A stretch of DNA of 64,000 nt from Algibacter sp. L1A34 (GCF_009796805.1 NZ_CP047029.1:1725501-1789500); one strand, 5' to 3'. Positions 44,677-55,224 are shown, numbered from the stretch's first letter. Translations and numbers: made by a program. Notes: generated by a model from the sequence alone, not told the origin.

Positions 44677-45117
44677 ATGAAGAAGCTTAATTCTTTTATC
44701 GCTATTTCATGAATTATTCTAATGCTTAATTGCCAAGATAAAGCGGCTAAAAACAATGTTTTGAATGTTGATCCGGATACATTAGAGTTTGTTGAGCGTT
44801 TATCGGATAATATTTTAAAATCTCAAAAATCTGGTGGTTTCTATCCGTTATCAACAGATGAAGCAAGTCCTAAAATGATAAGTGCACTTGATGAAAAGCT
44901 TCAAAAAGAAACTTATCTGCAAATTAAAGGCCTTTTAGGGCATTATGAATCTTTGAAATTTCATTCTATGTTGATCAAGGATACAAATGGAAGATATGAA
45001 ATATATAGGTTTAAAGGAGGTTTTAAACTTGGTTCTGATGTGGAAGTGAGGACGGTTTTAGATACTGACGGAAAACTAGCAGGTTTTTTCGTAATTCCAT
45101 GGAAAGATGCTTTGTAA
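44677..45117 (+). pseudogene. Small lipoprotein with an in-frame TGA in its signal peptide
   Basis: The frame starting at ATG 44677 reads MKKLNSFIAIS, then TGA (44710-44712), then IILMLNCQDKAA and continues open to 45117. Replacing the stop by Trp (TGG) gives a perfect lipoprotein signal with lipobox LNC. Without the first part, translation could only start at ATG 44722 (MLNCQDK), which has no signal peptide. The rest (131 residues) is intact and unremarkable: acidic, no recognised domain. So this is a fresh nonsense mutation, a sequencing error, or a gene now starting at 44722. Confidence 0.7.
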
Positions 45118-45123
45118 AGAAAG

Positions 45124-45729
45124 TTACATCCAAAAATTAACCAAAACTAACTGCGGAATTAATCCAACAAAGAATCCGAAAATTAATTCTCGAGAGGTGT
45201 GAGCATTTAAATGTAATCTAGATGTTGCCACCGCACCCATTGCGAAAGCCATAAAGGCGAGTGTTCCAGAAATATTTATACTAAACTGTACGCCAAGGGC
45301 TATAAAGAACATAAATAAGCCAGATATAGCGATCATGTGTATACTTACTTTGAATTTAAAAATAGCTAGCGTTAAACACACCATATTAGAGATTAATATT
45401 CCGATAAAAAAGTAATACAATTCTAGAGATTGAGACGCTGTTATTATACGTTTTATAACCAGAATAAGTATGAAGCAATTTAATGCCAATGGATATACGC
45501 GCTCTCTAGTGGTTTTTAAATGGATAGTATGTGTTTTGCCTAATGTTTTTAATAAGAAAAATGTTAAAATGGGCAATATTACCGTAAGGATAAATAATGA
45601 AATTAGCTTGGCTTGAACAATTTCTTCAGCCACAAAGCGCGGTGAAATATAATAATAGAACGATACACCAGCTATTGGTATTAATAAAGGGTGGAAGATA
45701 TATGAAATACTTCTAAGCAGTTTATCCAT
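45124..45729 (-). CDS. PAP2-like integral membrane protein
   Basis: 201 residues, about six helices. Degenerate PAP2 phosphatase motifs can be seen: TTRERVYPLA (motif 1-like), SIHMIAISGLF (in place of PSGH) and SRLHLNAHTSRELIFG (motif 3, SR-H-x3-E). The motif 2 serine/glycine context is altered, so catalytic activity on lipid phosphates is uncertain. Its start codon overlaps the rpoN stop by one base, hence translationally coupled to rpoN. Confidence 0.75.
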   Translation of the reverse strand: MDKLLRSISYIFHPLLIPIAGVSFYYYISPRFVAEEIVQAKLISLFILTVILPILTFFLLKTLGKTHTIHLKTTRERVYPLALNCFILILVIKRIITASQSLELYYFFIGILISNMVCLTLAIFKFKVSIHMIAISGLFMFFIALGVQFSINISGTLAFMAFAMGAVATSRLHLNAHTSRELIFGFFVGLIPQLVLVNFWM

Positions 45730-47186
45730 TATATTTTTTTACGTAATCTAGCTACAGGAATATCAAGTTGCTCTCTATATTTAGCAACTGTTCTGCGTGC
45801 AATTGGATAACCTTTTTCTTTTAAAATTGAAGCTAAAGTTTCATCTGTTAACGGTTTTTTCTTATTTTCTTCTTCAATAACCGTTTCTAAAATTTTCTTT
45901 ATTTCTCTAGTAGAAACATCTTCACCTTGATCGTTTTTCATTGATTCAGAAAAGAATTCTTTAATCAATTTTGTACCATAAGGCGTATCGACATATTTAC
46001 TGTTTGCCACACGAGAAACCGTAGAAACATCCATCGAAATCTCATCGGCGATGTCTTTAAGAATCATCGGTTTTAAATTACGCTCATCACCTGTTAAAAA
46101 GTATTCACTTTGGTAATGCATAATTGAACTCATCGTTACAAATAAGGTTTGTTGGCGTTGTTTTATCGCTTCAATAAACCATTTGGCTGCATCTAATTTT
46201 TGTTTAATAAAAACAACGGCATCTTTTTGGGATTTTGATTTATCGGTAGCTTCCTTGTAGCCTTTTAGCATGTTGTTATACTCTCTAGAAACATGTAGTT
46301 CTGGAGCATTACGGCCATTTAGGGTTAATTCTAATTCGCCATCTACAATTTTTATAGCAAAATCTGGAACTACGTGCTCAACAATTCGGTTGTTCCCTGC
46401 ATAGGAACCACCTGGTTTTGGATTTAAGTGTTCAATTTCTTTTATAGCATCTTTAAGTTGATCTTCGGAAATGCTAAATTTTTGAAGCAACTTTTTGTAG
46501 TGCTTTTTTGTGAATTGATCGAAAGCCGAATCTATAATATCTATAGCCAATTGAGTATCGGCTGTTTTGTTTTTTCTATGTAATTGAATGCTTAAACATT
46601 CTTGAAGGTTACGAGCTCCAACACCTGCTGGATCTAATTGATGCACAATTTTTAAAACCTTTTCGATACGTTCTTCTTCTGTATATACGTTTTGAGTAAA
46701 GGCTAAATCGTCCATAATATCGCTTAGCTCACGACGTATATATCCACTTTCATCAACACTTCCTACTAGAAATTCTGCGATATCTCGCTCTTCTTCCGAT
46801 AGCCTGTAAGTGTTTAATTGAGTTATTAAATGCTGTGTAAATGATGTTCCCGCTGCGTAAGGCATCGTTTTTTCTTCATCATCAGCGCTATAATTATTAG
46901 CTTGCATCCGGTAATCTGGAATTTCATCGTCACTTAAATACTCATCAACATTAATGTCTTCAGTATTTATTGTTTCGCTATCTCCAAGATCGTCTGAATT
47001 GTCTAAATCAGAATCGTAATCACTGTCGTTTTCTTCTTTACCGCCTTCTAATGCTGGGTTTTCTTCTAATTCTTGTTTTAAACGTTGTTCAAAAGCCTGC
47101 GTAGGTAACTGGATCAGTTTCATTAACTGAATTTGCTGCGGCGACAGTTTTTGCGATAGTTTAAATTGTAGATATTGCTTAAGCAT
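45729..47186 (-). CDS. rpoN: RNA polymerase sigma-54 factor
   Basis: 485 residues. Region I glutamine-rich start (LQFKLSQKLSPQQIQLMKLIQLP), acidic region II (Asp/Glu-rich around 55-90), core-binding region, the HTH near 380 and the RpoN box ARRTVAKYREQL at about 465-476. Directs transcription from -24/-12 promoters with enhancer-binding activators; none of these is in this window. A -7 box TATCTTTG lies about 83 bases upstream. Normal length. Confidence 0.97.
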   Translation of the reverse strand: MLKQYLQFKLSQKLSPQQIQLMKLIQLPTQAFEQRLKQELEENPALEGGKEENDSDYDSDLDNSDDLGDSETINTEDINVDEYLSDDEIPDYRMQANNYSADDEEKTMPYAAGTSFTQHLITQLNTYRLSEEERDIAEFLVGSVDESGYIRRELSDIMDDLAFTQNVYTEEERIEKVLKIVHQLDPAGVGARNLQECLSIQLHRKNKTADTQLAIDIIDSAFDQFTKKHYKKLLQKFSISEDQLKDAIKEIEHLNPKPGGSYAGNNRIVEHVVPDFAIKIVDGELELTLNGRNAPELHVSREYNNMLKGYKEATDKSKSQKDAVVFIKQKLDAAKWFIEAIKQRQQTLFVTMSSIMHYQSEYFLTGDERNLKPMILKDIADEISMDVSTVSRVANSKYVDTPYGTKLIKEFFSESMKNDQGEDVSTREIKKILETVIEEENKKKPLTDETLASILKEKGYPIARRTVAKYREQLDIPVARLRKKI

Positions 47187-47268
47187 GATTTGAATTAAGG
47201 TTGAATGGCCAACTAAATATAATGATTAGGAATAAATAAATCAAAGATTAGGTTTAATTAGTACCAAT

Positions 47269-47276
47269 CAAAGATA
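47269..47276 (-). promoter_or_regulatory. Candidate -7 box of rpoN
   Basis: Reverse strand TATCTTTG, match to TAnnTTTG; leader of about 77 bases before the ATG at 47186. Confidence 0.45.
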
Positions 47277-47330
47277 AATAAAAGCATTGCTAATAGCCAA
47301 GTATAACCTTAATTATCAGGTTAAATTTTA

Positions 47331-48764
47331 TTAAAATTCTGCGTTTTGTGGTGTTCTAGGGAATGGAATAACGTCTCTAATATTGCTCATACCAGTAGCG
47401 AACATTACTAAACGCTCAAAACCTAGACCAAAACCAGAGTGAACTGCTGTTCCATATTTACGTAAATCTAAGTACCACCATAGATCTTCTTCTGGAATAT
47501 CAATGGCTGCCATTCTTTGTTTTAAAACATCTAAACGTTCTTCACGTTGCGCTCCTCCAACAATTTCTCCAATACCTGGAAATAGAATATCCATTGCACG
47601 AACGGTTTTTCCATCTTCATTTAAGCGCATGTAAAAGGCTTTAATATCTGCAGGATAATCGAACAAGATTACAGGACATTTAAAGTGCTTTTCTACTAAG
47701 AAACGCTCATGCTCACTTTGTAAATCTGTTCCCCATTCATCAATTAGATATTTGAATTTCTTCTTTTTATTGGGTTTGCAGTTTCTTAAGATATCTATGG
47801 CTTCGGTATAGCTTACGCGTTTGAAGTTGTTTTCTGTAATAAAATTTAATTTTTCAATTAAACTCATTTCACTACGTTCAGCCTGTGGTTTTGTTTTTTC
47901 TTCGTCTAATAAACGCTTTTCTAAAAATTCTAAATCTTCACGATTATTTGCTAGTATATGGGTAACTACCGATTTAAGGAAATCTTCGGCTAAGTCCATA
48001 TTTCCTGATAGATCCATGAAAGCCACTTCAGGTTCTATCATCCAGAATTCGGCTAAATGCCTTGATGTATTTGAGTTCTCAGCTCTAAAAGTAGGGCCAA
48101 AAGTATATACTTTCCCTAACGACATGGCGTAAGTTTCAGCTTCTAACTGGCCAGAAACGGTTAAGTTTGTTTCCTTTCCGAAGAAATCTTTAGTATAATC
48201 TACTTTTCCTTCTTCATCTAAAGGTAATTTTTTATTGTCTAAACTTGAAACTTTAAACATTTCTCCAGCACCTTCCGCATCACTTCCTGTAATAATTGGA
48301 GCGTGCATGTAGTAAAAGCCGTTTTCGTTAAAATATTTGTGTACAGCAAAAGAAAGCGCTGAACGTAATCGCATTACGGCACTAAACGTATTTGTTCTGG
48401 TGCGCAAATGTGCATTTTCTCTTAAAAATTCAAAAGAATGTTTTTTAGGTTGAATAGGATAAGTTTCAGGATCGGAATCTCCAAGAACTTCTAAATGGGC
48501 GACTTTAATTTCAACTTTTTGGCCCTTACCTTGACTTTCTACTAATTGACCTTTTATATGTATCGCTGCACCTGTTGTTACTCGTTTTAAAAGGACTTCA
48601 TCAAAATTCTCGAAATCTACAACACATTGAATGTTATTTATTGTCGAACCATCATTTAAAGCGATAAATCGATTAGCTCTAAAGGTTCTAACCCAGCCTT
48701 TTATATCAACTTCAAGTAAAGATGTGTTTTGTGATAATAATTCTGAAACTGTAGGTGATTGCAT
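47331..48764 (-). CDS. asnS: Asparagine-tRNA ligase
   Basis: 477 residues, class II synthetase with N-terminal OB-fold ([22 protein letters not shown]) and catalytic domain; motif 2 [20 protein letters not shown], motif 3 [21 protein letters not shown]. The GFGLGFER form with the C-terminal RTPQNAEF tail is asnS rather than aspS. 146 bp upstream of rpoN on the same strand; probably own transcript. Confidence 0.97.
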   Translation of the reverse strand: MQSPTVSELLSQNTSLLEVDIKGWVRTFRANRFIALNDGSTINNIQCVVDFENFDEVLLKRVTTGAAIHIKGQLVESQGKGQKVEIKVAHLEVLGDSDPETYPIQPKKHSFEFLRENAHLRTRTNTFSAVMRLRSALSFAVHKYFNENGFYYMHAPIITGSDAEGAGEMFKVSSLDNKKLPLDEEGKVDYTKDFFGKETNLTVSGQLEAETYAMSLGKVYTFGPTFRAENSNTSRHLAEFWMIEPEVAFMDLSGNMDLAEDFLKSVVTHILANNREDLEFLEKRLLDEEKTKPQAERSEMSLIEKLNFITENNFKRVSYTEAIDILRNCKPNKKKKFKYLIDEWGTDLQSEHERFLVEKHFKCPVILFDYPADIKAFYMRLNEDGKTVRAMDILFPGIGEIVGGAQREERLDVLKQRMAAIDIPEEDLWWYLDLRKYGTAVHSGFGLGFERLVMFATGMSNIRDVIPFPRTPQNAEF

Positions 48765-48888
48765 ATAAACGAGTTTTGAACTGTAAATATAATGGTTTCA
48801 GTACTGAAAATTCAAATAATAAATTCGAAAAATTATGAAATTTTTGATTTAATCGGCTAAATGTTGTTCTAAAGTGTAATTAAAACAA

Positions 48889-51288
48889 CTAATTTTCATC
48901 TGTTTGCTCGTCTTCTTCAGGAATAATGTTAATAGACGGTTTACGTAATACTTCTTTATTAGCAATACTGCGCTCTAAAGACAGCAATAAGGATGGTAGC
49001 AATAATAAATTTGAAAGCATTGCGAAAAGTAGGGTAGCGGACACTAAAGCACCAAGAGCCACTGTACCACCAAAACTTGAAATGGTAAATACAGAGAAAC
49101 CGAAAAATAAGACAATAGATGTATAAAACATACTAACGCCTGTTTCGCGTAAAGCTCCATAAACTGAAACCTTGATTTTCCAGTTATTGGCTTGCAGTTC
49201 TTGGCGGTATTTTGCTAAGAAGTGAATAGTATCATCTACAGAAATACCAAAAGCAATACTGAAAACTAAAATGGTTGATGGTTTTATTGGTACACCTAAA
49301 TAGCCCATTAAACCTGCCGTTATTAATAAAGGTAGTAGGTTTGGGATTAATGAAATAACTATCATCCGTATTGAACGGAACATGTATGCCATAAAAAGAG
49401 CAATTAAGAAAATTGCTAAGGATAGTGAAATGGCTAAGTTTTTAACCAAATACTTTGTTCCTTTTAGAAAAACCAATGCTTTACCAGTCATGGTAACATT
49501 GTAACGGTCTTTAGAGAAAACTTTATCAATTTTATCTTGAAGGTTTTCCTGAATACGTTCCATTCTATCCGTCCCACAGTCTTTTATAAAGGTGGTAATA
49601 CGTGCATACTGTCCAGTTTTATCAACAAAATCACTAAGTAAATCACTATTAGTTGTAGAGTTTTTAGCGTATGATAAAATAAAACTATTTTCTTGTGAAG
49701 TTGGCAGTTGATAAAATTTAGTATTTCCGTTATAGTAGGCTTGTTTGGAGTATTTCACTAAACCGACTACTGATATAGGTTTTGAAAGTTCTGGAGTTTC
49801 TACAATAAGTTCTTCAAGCTCGTCCATCCGTTTTAAAGTCGATAGTTTCATGACGCCTTTTTTGCGTTTAGTATCTATCATAATTTCCAAAGGCATTATA
49901 CCGTTGAACTCTTGTTCAAAAAAACGAATATCATGAACAAATTCCGATTCCTGAGGCATATCTTCTATTAAACTGCCCGAAATTTTTATTTGAAAAATTC
50001 CAATTATACTTAACGCAAGCAAAACTATAGATGTAATATAGATAGCAATACGTTTTTTTCTTACCATAAGCTCCATCCAGTTTACAAAACCTCCAATCCA
50101 ACGTTTGTTTAGATGCTCTAAATGGCGGTCTTTTGGATAAGGTAAAAAGGAATATATTATTGGAATAATAAGAATGCATAATATAAAAATGGAAAAAATA
50201 CTTAATGAAGCTACTAAACCAAACTCTTTTAAAAGTTTGCTTTCAGTAAGAATGAATGTAGCAAAACCACATGCTGTAGTTACATTCGTCATTAACGTGG
50301 CATTACCAATTTTTGTAATTACCCGCTGTAGAGATTTTATTTTGTTACCATGTGATTTTACTTCATGCTGATATTTATTAATCAGAAAAATACAATTTGG
50401 AATACCAATAACAATAATTAATGGAGGAATTAATGCTGTTAAAACTGTGATTTCGTAGTTTAATAAACCAATAATTCCTAGCGTCCACATGACACCAATA
50501 CAGACCACAACAATTGATATAAGTGTTGCACGGAACGATCTAAAGAAGAAAAAGAATATAATAGAAGTAACTAATAAGGCAGCTCCAATAAAAAGGCCTA
50601 TTTCGTCAACAATATTGGTAGAGTTCAAAGTCCGGATATAGGGCATACCCGAAATATGCACATCTAAATCGTATTTGTCTTCAAATGCTTTAACTCTTGG
50701 AATTAAAACATCCATCACAAAATCTTTTCTAGCAGATGTATTTACAATGGCTTTATTCATGTAAATAGCCGAGCGAATTGTTTTTGTGTCTTTATTAAAT
50801 AAGAAATTATCGTAAAATGGATATTTTTTGAAAAGATCGTTTTCTAACGTTTCAATTTCAGCCATCGACGAAATAGAATCTTTAATAAAAGGCTCTAAAT
50901 TAAATCTCTCGTTTTTGGTGTCTTTTACAAGTTTTTGAAGTTCTTTTATTGAAATTACAGATTCAACTGCATCAGATGAATTGTTAAAACTTTCAGATAG
51001 ATTGTTCCAAGCATTTAGCTTTTCAACAGTAAAAAGTGTTGAATCTTTTACGCCAAGCACAATTAGATTACCTTCTTCCCCAAATACTTTTAGAAAATCT
51101 TTGTATACAATATTAACCTCGTGATTATCGGGTAATAAATTAGCTTCGGTGTAGGTAAACCGCATTTTATCCCACTGCTGGCTAAAGAAAATTGTTGTTG
51201 CAAGAATAACAACAAGTATAATGATTTTATTGCGTAAAATTAATCTCGCAATTATGTCCCAGAAGTTCTTAGTAAAAAGTTTAAACAT
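48889..51288 (-). CDS. RND/MMPL-family membrane exporter
   Basis: 799 residues, two repeats of one plus five helices with periplasmic loops, the MMPL/patched layout. In the C-terminal repeat the proton-relay motif SIAFGISVDDTIHFLAKY keeps its Asp pair; in the first repeat the equivalent VIGIPNCIFLINKY has lost it. The C-terminus is cytoplasmic and acidic (PEEDEQTDEN). Hydrophobic lipid or hopanoid-like substrates are usual for the family; here it is unknown. It is followed by, and probably linked to, the barrel at 51336-52604, 47 bp upstream on the same strand. Confidence 0.92.
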   Translation of the reverse strand: MFKLFTKNFWDIIARLILRNKIIILVVILATTIFFSQQWDKMRFTYTEANLLPDNHEVNIVYKDFLKVFGEEGNLIVLGVKDSTLFTVEKLNAWNNLSESFNNSSDAVESVISIKELQKLVKDTKNERFNLEPFIKDSISSMAEIETLENDLFKKYPFYDNFLFNKDTKTIRSAIYMNKAIVNTSARKDFVMDVLIPRVKAFEDKYDLDVHISGMPYIRTLNSTNIVDEIGLFIGAALLVTSIIFFFFFRSFRATLISIVVVCIGVMWTLGIIGLLNYEITVLTALIPPLIIVIGIPNCIFLINKYQHEVKSHGNKIKSLQRVITKIGNATLMTNVTTACGFATFILTESKLLKEFGLVASLSIFSIFILCILIIPIIYSFLPYPKDRHLEHLNKRWIGGFVNWMELMVRKKRIAIYITSIVLLALSIIGIFQIKISGSLIEDMPQESEFVHDIRFFEQEFNGIMPLEIMIDTKRKKGVMKLSTLKRMDELEELIVETPELSKPISVVGLVKYSKQAYYNGNTKFYQLPTSQENSFILSYAKNSTTNSDLLSDFVDKTGQYARITTFIKDCGTDRMERIQENLQDKIDKVFSKDRYNVTMTGKALVFLKGTKYLVKNLAISLSLAIFLIALFMAYMFRSIRMIVISLIPNLLPLLITAGLMGYLGVPIKPSTILVFSIAFGISVDDTIHFLAKYRQELQANNWKIKVSVYGALRETGVSMFYTSIVLFFGFSVFTISSFGGTVALGALVSATLLFAMLSNLLLLPSLLLSLERSIANKEVLRKPSINIIPEEDEQTDEN

Positions 51289-51335
51289 GCTCTATTTAAA
51301 AGAAGCGCAAAGGTAGAAAAAAGGAACGGATTACT

Positions 51336-52604
51336 TCATAAAGTGACGTTAAATGTAAACTTAAAAGCAACATTGTCACCAATTTCCGGCAAGTGATAGG
51401 CGCCATAACGGTAAGTGAAGCTTAAACCAAAACCAAAAAGGAGTTTGTTAAGTTCAAAACCCGATTCGGTATAACCTTTTTCTAATGAACCAAAAGTAAC
51501 GTTTTGGTGACGTTCAGGATTATTAATGTCTCCAATAGCATATCGTGTTATCAAAACCATTTGAGGTTTGTAACGCTCGGAAATATTGAAAGGTGTTAAG
51601 TAATGCTTAAACTGAAAAGTAGCGAACCTATCTGAAAAGAATTCGTTAAAGAACATGGTTTCAAAACTATTTAAACCAGCTACCGAGAACCGCTGTAAAA
51701 TGGTTTCTTTATTAATGTTGTTTGGATAAGCGTGATATAAATGTGTTAAAGGAGTATCACCTCTAGAAAATCCTGAAACTAATGTTATTCTAGAATAGGC
51801 TCTTTTAGGATCACCAATTTGATATATAGTTCTAAAATCGAATTTCGAAAAATTAAAATCACCTTTTATAATATTTTTGAAACTTTTAGTGTATTGAAAT
51901 GTGAATTTAGGAAAACCGTCTTTAGTTTCTTTTATACCATCCTCCGTGGCTTCGAATTTACTAAATGGGCTCCATTGCAATGCGGTTTTAGCGGTACTGA
52001 TATTGAAATTGGTAAATACATTTCCATTAAGATTAAACCCGTAACTATAGGTTGGAGATATTTTACTAGCAGAAAATTGGGTTTCAGTTAAAATATGTGA
52101 TGAAAATTGGTGCTCTATACCTATCGATTTTGTGATGTGTTTATGAAACAAATCAATATTAAGTAATCGAGGCTCGAAAAATTGGAAGAATCGATTATCA
52201 GTTAAAAATTTGGTGCTTCCTGTTTCTTGTAAATCATCAGTATAAGATAAGTTTATCCAGGTATCCGAAGCTTCGGCCAAACGAAAACCACCTCCTAAAC
52301 TGTATTTAAATCTATGATCTCTAAAACCGTAAACTAAATAGGTGTTAACTCGATATTTTTCGGAAAAAGCTTTGTTTGTTTCGGCGCCTAAACCAGTTCT
52401 TATTCCTTCGTATTGATTGTATTTTATTAAATACCTTAAATCGAAATTAAAATAATTTGTAGGAAAAAAACCATTTCCAAGTTGTTTTATAAAGGCTTTC
52501 TTTTTAATAGAATCTTGCGCAGGTTCCGTTGTACCTTCATTTTCTATTTGTGCGCTTAAAGCGATAGAGAATAAAATAAATAAAAACAACACAAAATGTT
52601 TCAT
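51336..52604 (-). CDS. DUF5686-type outer membrane beta-barrel protein
   Basis: 422 residues; signal peptide MKHFVLFLFILFSIALSAQ, a short periplasmic segment, then a large barrel (NFDLRYLIKYNQYEGIRTG, KYSLGGGFRLAEASDTW, LLFGFGLSFTYRYGAYHLPE, ending FKFTFNVTL). It corresponds to the C-terminal barrel part of the DUF5686 family; the carboxypeptidase-like domain of longer members is absent. It precedes the MMPL exporter, suggesting joint transport of an envelope lipid; that is inference. Confidence 0.82.
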   Translation of the reverse strand: MKHFVLFLFILFSIALSAQIENEGTTEPAQDSIKKKAFIKQLGNGFFPTNYFNFDLRYLIKYNQYEGIRTGLGAETNKAFSEKYRVNTYLVYGFRDHRFKYSLGGGFRLAEASDTWINLSYTDDLQETGSTKFLTDNRFFQFFEPRLLNIDLFHKHITKSIGIEHQFSSHILTETQFSASKISPTYSYGFNLNGNVFTNFNISTAKTALQWSPFSKFEATEDGIKETKDGFPKFTFQYTKSFKNIIKGDFNFSKFDFRTIYQIGDPKRAYSRITLVSGFSRGDTPLTHLYHAYPNNINKETILQRFSVAGLNSFETMFFNEFFSDRFATFQFKHYLTPFNISERYKPQMVLITRYAIGDINNPERHQNVTFGSLEKGYTESGFELNKLLFGFGLSFTYRYGAYHLPEIGDNVAFKFTFNVTL

Positions 52605-52630
52605 CTAAAATAAAAGGAATAAAATGATAA

Positions 52631-52656
52631 AAAAAGCGACAAATTTGCCGCTTTAT
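52631..52656 (-). terminator. Terminator after frr
   Basis: Imperfect stem AAAGCG-A-CAAATTTG-C-CGCTTT flanked by A and T runs, just 3' of frr on the reverse strand. Confidence 0.6.
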
Positions 52657-52683
52657 ATTTTTTAACTGAAATAAAAATTGGAC

Positions 52684-53241
52684 TTAAACAGTCATGATTT
52701 CCTTCTCTTTTATATCGAAAAGTTCATCTACTTTTTTAACGTGTTTATCCGTTATATGTTGTACATCTATTTCTGTATTCTTTTTTATATCTTCCGATAC
52801 ATCTTCATTTTTCTTAATATCATTATTGGCATCTTTTCTAGCCGCACGTATACTTACTTTAGCGTCTTCCGCTGCCGCTTTAGCTTGTTTTGCTAAATCT
52901 ATACGACGTTCTTCTGTTAATGGTGGTACATTGATAATAATAGTATCTCCATTGTTCATAGGGTTAAAACCTAAGTTTGCATATGCAATACCACGCTCAA
53001 TTTCTTGGAGCATGTTTTTTTCCCATGGCTGTACGGTAATAGTTCTACCATCTGGTGTATTTATATTAGCAACTTGGCCAATTGGAGTTTGCGAACCGTA
53101 ATAATTTACCATTACGCTCCCAAGCATTGCAGGGCTAGCTTTACCAGCTCTAATATTTACAAATTGTTTTATAAGATGCTTAATGGCATTATCCATCGAC
53201 TCTCTTGTGCTGTCTAATATAAATTGAATGTCTTCGTTCAT
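52684..53241 (-). CDS. frr: Ribosome recycling factor
   Basis: 185 residues, the normal size. Core motifs RAGKASPAMLGSVMVNYYG, INTPDGRTITVQPWEKNML and NDGDTIIINVPPLTEERR-type sequence. Disassembles the post-termination ribosome with EF-G. Second gene of pyrH-frr, a conserved order. Confidence 0.98.
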   Translation of the reverse strand: MNEDIQFILDSTRESMDNAIKHLIKQFVNIRAGKASPAMLGSVMVNYYGSQTPIGQVANINTPDGRTITVQPWEKNMLQEIERGIAYANLGFNPMNNGDTIIINVPPLTEERRIDLAKQAKAAAEDAKVSIRAARKDANNDIKKNEDVSEDIKKNTEIDVQHITDKHVKKVDELFDIKEKEIMTV

Positions 53242-53291
53242 TGTGTTTAACTTTTATGAGGTTTAGCTATATCCAAAAATTACGCCAAGTT

Positions 53292-53999
53292 TTAAACGTT
53301 TACTTCTGTGCCTATTTTTTCTCCAGCAACTACTTTAAGTAAATTACCTATTTTATTCATATCGAAAACAATAATTGGTAATTTGTTTTCTTGACTTAAG
53401 GTGAATGCTGTGGTGTCCATTACTTTCAGACCTTTTTGTAATACATCATCAAAAGAAATATTATCAAATTTTATTGCTTTAGAATCTTTTTCAGGATCTA
53501 CGTTGTAAATTCCATCTACACGTGTACCTTTTAAAATAACATCTGCTTCTATTTCAATAGCTCTTAGAACTGCAGCAGAATCTGTTGTAAAATAAGGGTT
53601 TCCTGTTCCACCTCCAAAAATAACAACACGCCCTTTTTCTAAGTGACGCATGGCTTTTCTTCTAATAAAAGGCTCTGCAACTTCGTTTATTTTAATAGCT
53701 GTTTGCAAACGGGTTGGTATATCGGCATCTTCCAAAGCACCTTGTAATGCTAAGCCATTAATTACGGTAGCAAGCATACCCATGTAATCGCCTTGAACGC
53801 GATCCATACCTTTACTAGCGCCAGCAACACCTCTAAAAATGTTTCCACCACCAATTACTATCGCAACTTCTACGCCTTGATCTGTGATGGTTTTAATGTC
53901 TTGTGCATATTCGGCTAAACGGTCTGGATCTATACCGTATTGACGTTCACCCATTAAGGCTTCGCCAGATAGTTTTAGAAGTATTCTTTTATATTTCAT
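53292..53999 (-). CDS. pyrH: UMP kinase
   Basis: 235 residues from ATG 53999 ([17 protein letters not shown]), the family start; a 16-codon extension upstream is not conserved-looking. Amino-acid-kinase fold with [26 protein letters not shown] and the C-terminal GTEV. Phosphorylates UMP to UDP. Upstream of frr and downstream of tsf, the usual tsf-pyrH-frr order, although a terminator lies between tsf and pyrH here. Confidence 0.98.
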   Translation of the reverse strand: MKYKRILLKLSGEALMGERQYGIDPDRLAEYAQDIKTITDQGVEVAIVIGGGNIFRGVAGASKGMDRVQGDYMGMLATVINGLALQGALEDADIPTRLQTAIKINEVAEPFIRRKAMRHLEKGRVVIFGGGTGNPYFTTDSAAVLRAIEIEADVILKGTRVDGIYNVDPEKDSKAIKFDNISFDDVLQKGLKVMDTTAFTLSQENKLPIIVFDMNKIGNLLKVVAGEKIGTEVNV

Positions 54000-54103
54000 T
54001 TTATGGATTATGAGATGTTCGCTTATGCGAAAACAAAAGTTTAGCAAAGCTACATAAAATTTTTATTTTTTTGAATTTATATGAAATTAGAATTTTGCAT
54101 AAA

Positions 54104-54138
54104 AAAACCACTACATCTTAAAAAAGAGTAGTGGTTTT
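54104..54138 (-). terminator. Terminator after tsf
   Basis: Stem AAAACCACTAC (54104-54114) with GTAGTGGTTTT (54128-54138) in the tsf-pyrH gap. Confidence 0.75.
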
Positions 54139-54185
54139 AAATATGTTTGATTTTCGTGTAAACGAAAATTTAAAAACAATATTAA

Positions 54186-55160
54186 TTATCCAACAGATAC
54201 ACGTTTGAAACCTGTAATTTCAACTTCGCCGTAAGATGCAACGTATTTTGCTACGTTAGATTTTTCGTCTTTAATGAAATTTTGATCTAATAAACATTTT
54301 TCTTGGTCTAATGTTGTGTTATCAGAAATGAAACGCTCCATTTTACCAGGTAAGATTCTATCCCAGATTTGCTCTGGTTTACCTTCAGCTTTTAATTCTG
54401 CTTTCGCAGCTTCTTCAGCTTTAGCTATAACCTCATCAGATAATTGTGACATAGAAATATATTGAGGAACGTTTTTAAGTGTTTTACCTAAACGACCTAA
54501 CTCGATATTATCTTTTTCAATAACAGCAATTCTTGCTTCAGTTTCCGATGCTACAAAAGCAGGATCAAAATCTTTGTAAGATAATGTAGTTGCTCCCATT
54601 GATGCTACTTGCATAGCTACATCTTTAACTAAAGTATCAACGTTATCAACTTTTGCAGATAAACCAACTAAAGCAGCAATTTTGTTGATGTGAACGTAAG
54701 TTCCAACAAATGGTGCTTTTAATTTTTCAAAACTAGTAATGTCTAGTTTTTCACCAATTACACCAGTTTGCTCAATTAATTTTTCAGCAACAGTCATTCC
54801 ACCAAAATCAGCAGCTAAAAAAGCTTCTTTAGATTCACAGTTTAATGCAATATCACCTAATTGATTTGTTAAAGCTAAAAAGTTTTCATTTTTACCAACA
54901 AAATCAGTTTCACAACCTAAAACAATAGCAACACCTTCAGTTTGGTCTGCATTAATTTTAGAAACAGCAGCGCCTTCAGAAGAATCTCTATCGGCTCTTT
55001 TTTCAGCTACTTTTTGTCCTTTTTTACGTAAAACATCGATTGCTTTATCGAAATCGCCTCCCGCTTCAACTAAAGCTTTTTTGCAGTCCATCATTCCTGC
55101 GCCAGTAGCTTGTCTTAATTTGTTTACTTCAGCGGCTGTAACTTTTACTGTAGTACTCAT
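54186..55160 (-). CDS. tsf: Elongation factor Ts
   Basis: 324 residues, start MSTTVKVTAAEVNKLRQATGAGMMDCKKAL (UBA-like N-domain), then the EF-Tu-binding TDFVGKNENFLAL segment (ETDFV). Guanine-nucleotide exchange factor for EF-Tu. Length is usual for Bacteroidota. Downstream of rpsB, separated by a hairpin that may attenuate. Confidence 0.98.
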   Translation of the reverse strand: MSTTVKVTAAEVNKLRQATGAGMMDCKKALVEAGGDFDKAIDVLRKKGQKVAEKRADRDSSEGAAVSKINADQTEGVAIVLGCETDFVGKNENFLALTNQLGDIALNCESKEAFLAADFGGMTVAEKLIEQTGVIGEKLDITSFEKLKAPFVGTYVHINKIAALVGLSAKVDNVDTLVKDVAMQVASMGATTLSYKDFDPAFVASETEARIAVIEKDNIELGRLGKTLKNVPQYISMSQLSDEVIAKAEEAAKAELKAEGKPEQIWDRILPGKMERFISDNTTLDQEKCLLDQNFIKDEKSNVAKYVASYGEVEITGFKRVSVG

Positions 55161-55179
55161 AGTTATTATTATTTAAAAA

Positions 55180-55224
55180 AAGTCGTTCAATATATTTTCA
55201 ACAAAGAAAAGTACTAAACGACTT
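55180..55224 (-). terminator. Attenuator-like hairpin between rpsB and tsf
   Basis: Reverse strand AAGTCGTT (55224-55217) pairs with AACGACTT (55187-55180), which is followed by a run of T just 20 bases before the tsf ATG. It can act as partial terminator between rpsB and tsf. Confidence 0.55.

Noticed and set aside
52694-53101. 135-codon forward frame opposite frr
   Set aside because: Shadow of the ribosome recycling factor gene.
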